Positions 61,600 to 64,000 of a DNA stretch of 64,000 nt are shown here, in pieces. A model generated the notes under the pieces. The model did not search any database, had not been told where the DNA came from, and saw nothing but the letters and a program-made list of their open reading frames with translations. Every line of letters starts with the position of its first letter. Position 1 is the stretch's first letter. The DNA is from Limihaloglobus sulfuriphilus (GTDB lineage: Bacteria; Planctomycetota; Phycisphaerae; Sedimentisphaerales; Sedimentisphaeraceae), in the NCBI RefSeq assembly GCF_001999965.1, contig NZ_CP019646.1:3410001-3474000 (forward strand), read 5' to 3'. The position numbers were made by a program, and so were the translations under genes.

Positions 61600-63255
61600 A
61601 TGTATGAAGCGATTAGTATGAATTTCCTGTTGGAGGTCAGTTACGGCTCGTACACATCCCCTTTTAAACTTGGGGCTTTTATTCTGATCTTCTTTATCTG
61701 GCTTGCCCTGATAAACTGGATCAACCACGATGCCCGTTCTGTACAAACCAAAGAAGCTATGTGGACGGGCCTTTTTGCCGCGGCGGGTCTTATAGGGCTT
61801 TTTCTGTGGATAGCACTGCCTGTATTTGTTGTAGGCTTTCTGATTTATCTTCTCGCTACCGGCACTGTAGCCCTTTCATACATAATTCACAGGAATTCCC
61901 GTGTTTCAGACCATGAAAAAGTGCTCACCATAAACCATATTAAAAATATTTTTTCCAACGAGGAGAAGTCTCTTCGCAAATCAAGCCGCGGTTTTACATT
62001 TGTAACCGCTAACGGCAACCCTATCGATATTCCCGAGCCCAAAACTAAAGAATCTTTTGGCTACGGGCCAACGTGCAGCCTGATGGACGATGCTCTGTAT
62101 AGAAGGGCAAATATCGTAACATTGATCCCCGGATCAGAGGATACATACAAGACAACTTTTATCATTGACGGCGTTGCCCATGAGCGAGCGGAATACGCCG
62201 CCGAAGATGTTAACTTCATGCTGTACTTCCTCAAGCAGCTTGCAGATTTGGATGTCAATGAGCACAGAAAGCCGCAAAAGGGTAAATTCACAACCCGTAA
62301 AAACCGCGATAAAACTGATTGGGAGCTGTTCACCGCCGGTTCGACTGCCGGTGAGCAGATAAAGATTGTAAAACAGGAAGAGTCGCAGAAGATGACGTTT
62401 GAGGATCTTGGCTTCAGCGAAGAGCAGATACCTCCGCTTAAGGAATTAAAACCGCTCAAACATGGGCTTTTCCTCGTTGCAGGGCCAAAAGGCTCGGGCG
62501 TAACAACTGCTCTTTACACCATGGTGCGAAACCATGATCCGTTCCTGAACAGCATTGTAACCCTGGAAAAACGTCCTGCCGATACGCTGGACAGCGTGAC
62601 GCAGAATATATACAAACCCAACAACCCCGAGGGTAAATCGTACGGAATGCAGCTTCAGACTCTACTTCGCTATGGTCCGGACATTGTCGCCGTTGGCGAT
62701 TGCAGTGACCCGGAAACAGCCAAGATAGCCGCGACAAACTCTTCTTCAAAACTCATTTATGTTTCCATAGAGGCGGCAAACACAGTAGATGCCGTGGCGA
62801 AATGGTCGCAGATGGTTGGCGATAAAAAACTGGCATTGAAGAACCTTGTGGGTGTTGTTTCTACCCGCCTGTTCAGAAATCTCTGCCATGAGTGCCGTGA
62901 GGCGTATGAGCCCAATCCCGAGACCCTCCGCAAGCTCAACATTAAGGACGAGATTGAGTTCCTTTACCGCCCGGGCGAGGTGCAGTACACCCGTTTCGGC
63001 AAGCCTGTAGAGTGTGAGCACTGCCAGGGCACAGGCTACTACGGCCGTCTGGGAGTCCTGGAGTCAATAGTGCTCAAGAAAGAAGCCCGAGAGCAGCTGA
63101 TTGCCGCCGGCGACCAGCGTGAAATGCTCTCGATACTCCGCCGCAACGGCCTTGTCATGCTGCATGAGCAGGCGATGAAAAAGGTTATTCAGGGCGAGCT
63201 TGCCATAAATGAAGTAATACGTGAACTTAAGGTTTCCGCACCTAAGAAAAAATAA
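61600..63255 (+). CDS. PilB/GspE-like protein with degraded ATPase motifs (putative pseudo-ATPase)
   Basis: 551 residues from the ATG at 61600 (GGAGAG 9 nt upstream). Three N-terminal membrane helices (about 20-105), unusual for PilB. The secretion-ATPase fold then keeps the order of PilB, but its motifs are changed. Walker A reads GPKGSGVTT (295-303), with Val where the catalytic Lys belongs. Walker B reads VAVGDCSDPET instead of VGEIRDxET. The His box LHTND is missing (SIEAANTVDA). The structural zinc site is intact (CHECREAYEPN, later CEHCQGTGYYGRLGVLE). It probably cannot hydrolyse ATP and may act as a structural partner of PilT or PilB, or as a regulator. Confidence 0.8.
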   Translation: MYEAISMNFLLEVSYGSYTSPFKLGAFILIFFIWLALINWINHDARSVQTKEAMWTGLFAAAGLIGLFLWIALPVFVVGFLIYLLATGTVALSYIIHRNSRVSDHEKVLTINHIKNIFSNEEKSLRKSSRGFTFVTANGNPIDIPEPKTKESFGYGPTCSLMDDALYRRANIVTLIPGSEDTYKTTFIIDGVAHERAEYAAEDVNFMLYFLKQLADLDVNEHRKPQKGKFTTRKNRDKTDWELFTAGSTAGEQIKIVKQEESQKMTFEDLGFSEEQIPPLKELKPLKHGLFLVAGPKGSGVTTALYTMVRNHDPFLNSIVTLEKRPADTLDSVTQNIYKPNNPEGKSYGMQLQTLLRYGPDIVAVGDCSDPETAKIAATNSSSKLIYVSIEAANTVDAVAKWSQMVGDKKLALKNLVGVVSTRLFRNLCHECREAYEPNPETLRKLNIKDEIEFLYRPGEVQYTRFGKPVECEHCQGTGYYGRLGVLESIVLKKEAREQLIAAGDQREMLSILRRNGLVMLHEQAMKKVIQGELAINEVIRELKVSAPKKK

Positions 63256-63267
63256 AAGGAGAAAAAA

Positions 63268-64000
63268 ATGATACCTCTTTTAATATTTGTCGCTCTACTG
63301 ATATTTGTTCTTGCCGAGGCGTTTCTAAAACCCTCAGCGATGAAGTATTTCTCGATACTGATAAGCACTCTGCTTGGAATTTTTATAGCGTTTAGCTATT
63401 TTGAGATTCTGGCGGCACAGCTGATCAAAAATGGCCTGATAGTAAACATGGCGCACATGGCATCGCTTCTGCTGATATTTATACTGAGCACTCTGGCACT
63501 TTCCGCAGTGGCATCGATCATCTCTAAGAAAGACCTGAACCTGCCAATGTGGCTCAAGAGAGCGGTGAGCATGTCCAGCAGTGTACTTCTCTGTTATCTG
63601 GTAACGGGCATGATATGTGTTGCTTTTTCCATGGCTCCTATCGGGGGCAAATGGCTCTATCCGCGAGTCGTGGCGGCTACACAGCTCAGAGACGGCGAGA
63701 TTCAATCTTCCTCAAACCTGCTCAAAGCCGATGATGCGATCACAGGTCTTTTCAGCTGGGTCTCCTCAGGCGCGTTCTCTTCGGGCAAGAATTTCAGGAT
63801 GTACCACGAAAACTTTGTTGATGACTGTTACATCAATAAGTTTCATTTTGGTGAAGATATCGGTCTTATAGCCGGCAGGGAGGCTCTGAATGTCGCGGGC
63901 AAAACTTATTACGGCCCTGCCAATAAGCTGATTCAAACGACCAAAAACGAACGTGTTGACAAATCCGGCGAGAAAAATCTGCATATAATCGCTTTGAGGC
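63268..64000 (+). CDS. CvpA-like integral membrane protein (partial)
   Basis: Starts at ATG 63268, with AAGGAG 7 nt upstream and 12 bp after the previous stop, and runs off the window end (244 codons seen). The N-terminus has four membrane helices: MIPLLIFVALLIFVLAEAF, FSILISTLLGIFIAFSYFEILAA, MASLLLIFILSTLALSAVA and SVLLCYLVTGMICVAFS. This spacing resembles CvpA-family proteins. After about residue 130 comes a soluble part with FRMYHENFVDDC, presumably outside. The rest is missing. It follows pilT and the pseudo-ATPase and may belong to the same unit. Confidence 0.6.
   Translation, partial: MIPLLIFVALLIFVLAEAFLKPSAMKYFSILISTLLGIFIAFSYFEILAAQLIKNGLIVNMAHMASLLLIFILSTLALSAVASIISKKDLNLPMWLKRAVSMSSSVLLCYLVTGMICVAFSMAPIGGKWLYPRVVAATQLRDGEIQSSSNLLKADDAITGLFSWVSSGAFSSGKNFRMYHENFVDDCYINKFHFGEDIGLIAGREALNVAGKTYYGPANKLIQTTKNERVDKSGEKNLHIIALR

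Overview
The window looks like a chromosome segment from an anaerobic member of the Planctomycetota, most likely class Phycisphaerae (Sedimentisphaerales-like). This is an inference from: a solitary 16S rRNA gene without a linked 23S; a 16S helix that departs from the bacterial consensus at the EUB338 site; secreted GLUG-repeat proteins and a glycine-rich giant that end in dockerin-like DxNxD tails; a PEP-CTERM protein; a histone H1-like (Hc1) mini-gene; and a large pyruvate:ferredoxin oxidoreductase. No taxonomic search could be run.

Layout. 1-4.7 kb: a minus-strand glycine betaine importer operon (opuAA-opuAB-opuAC) followed by an outer-membrane porin. It is preceded by a structured leader that ends in a textbook intrinsic terminator just before the opuAA start, which makes it a candidate riboswitch or attenuator. 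5.0-9.0 kb: an rRNA promoter with boxB/boxA-like leader, a single 16S gene with its own terminator, and a 1.75-kb island flanked by a direct duplication of the 16S 3' end plus terminator. The island carries an ADP-ribosyltransferase-like gene with a tiny upstream partner and a frameshifted zinc-ribbon/HNH gene. 9-13 kb: a PfkB sugar kinase, a TPR-like protein, a site-2 protease homologue, a GT4 glycosyltransferase and a Dabb protein. 13-19 kb: minus-strand ftsK, a RecQ helicase fused to a phosphoribosyltransferase, and a dprA-like gene; the last two resemble the parts list of ShosTA-type toxin-antitoxin/defence loci. 19-24 kb: a Pmp3-type mini membrane protein, an MBL hydrolase and a secreted double-FAD oxidoreductase. 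24-30 kb: a minus-strand hexuronate operon (SDR mannonate oxidoreductase, LarA-family protein, 6-phosphogluconate dehydrogenase, glucuronate isomerase).

30-37.6 kb: three tandem paralogues for secreted GLUG proteins. The third is split by a 1.6-kb IS110/IS1111-family element whose removal restores the reading frame exactly; the long non-coding arm of the element is the expected place for a bridge (seek) RNA. 37.8-41.8 kb: malic enzyme, ThiD2-ThiE and a sigma-54 activator. 41.9-45.9 kb: a 1310-residue glycine-rich secreted protein with four repeats of about 860 bp. 46-52 kb: MATE exporter, FabZ, Hc1, RibF, RarA and 5-formyl-THF cyclo-ligase. 52-56 kb: a PEP-CTERM protein and a c-di-AMP operon (cdaA-cdaR-like-zinc ribbon) whose cyclase has a substituted DGA motif. 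56-60 kb: pyruvate:ferredoxin oxidoreductase. 60-64 kb: pilT, a PilB/GspE-like protein with degraded ATPase motifs, and a truncated membrane protein.

Functional links. The glycine betaine importer (its ATPase carries CBS domains) and the c-di-AMP synthase point to osmotic control. The hexuronate operon, the FAD oxidoreductase and the secreted repeat proteins fit a polysaccharide-degrading fermenter. The most novel-looking items are the opu leader RNA, the 16S-flanked island, the RecQ-PRTase/DprA pair, the IS1111-type element with its RNA arm, and the PilT-linked pseudo-ATPase.
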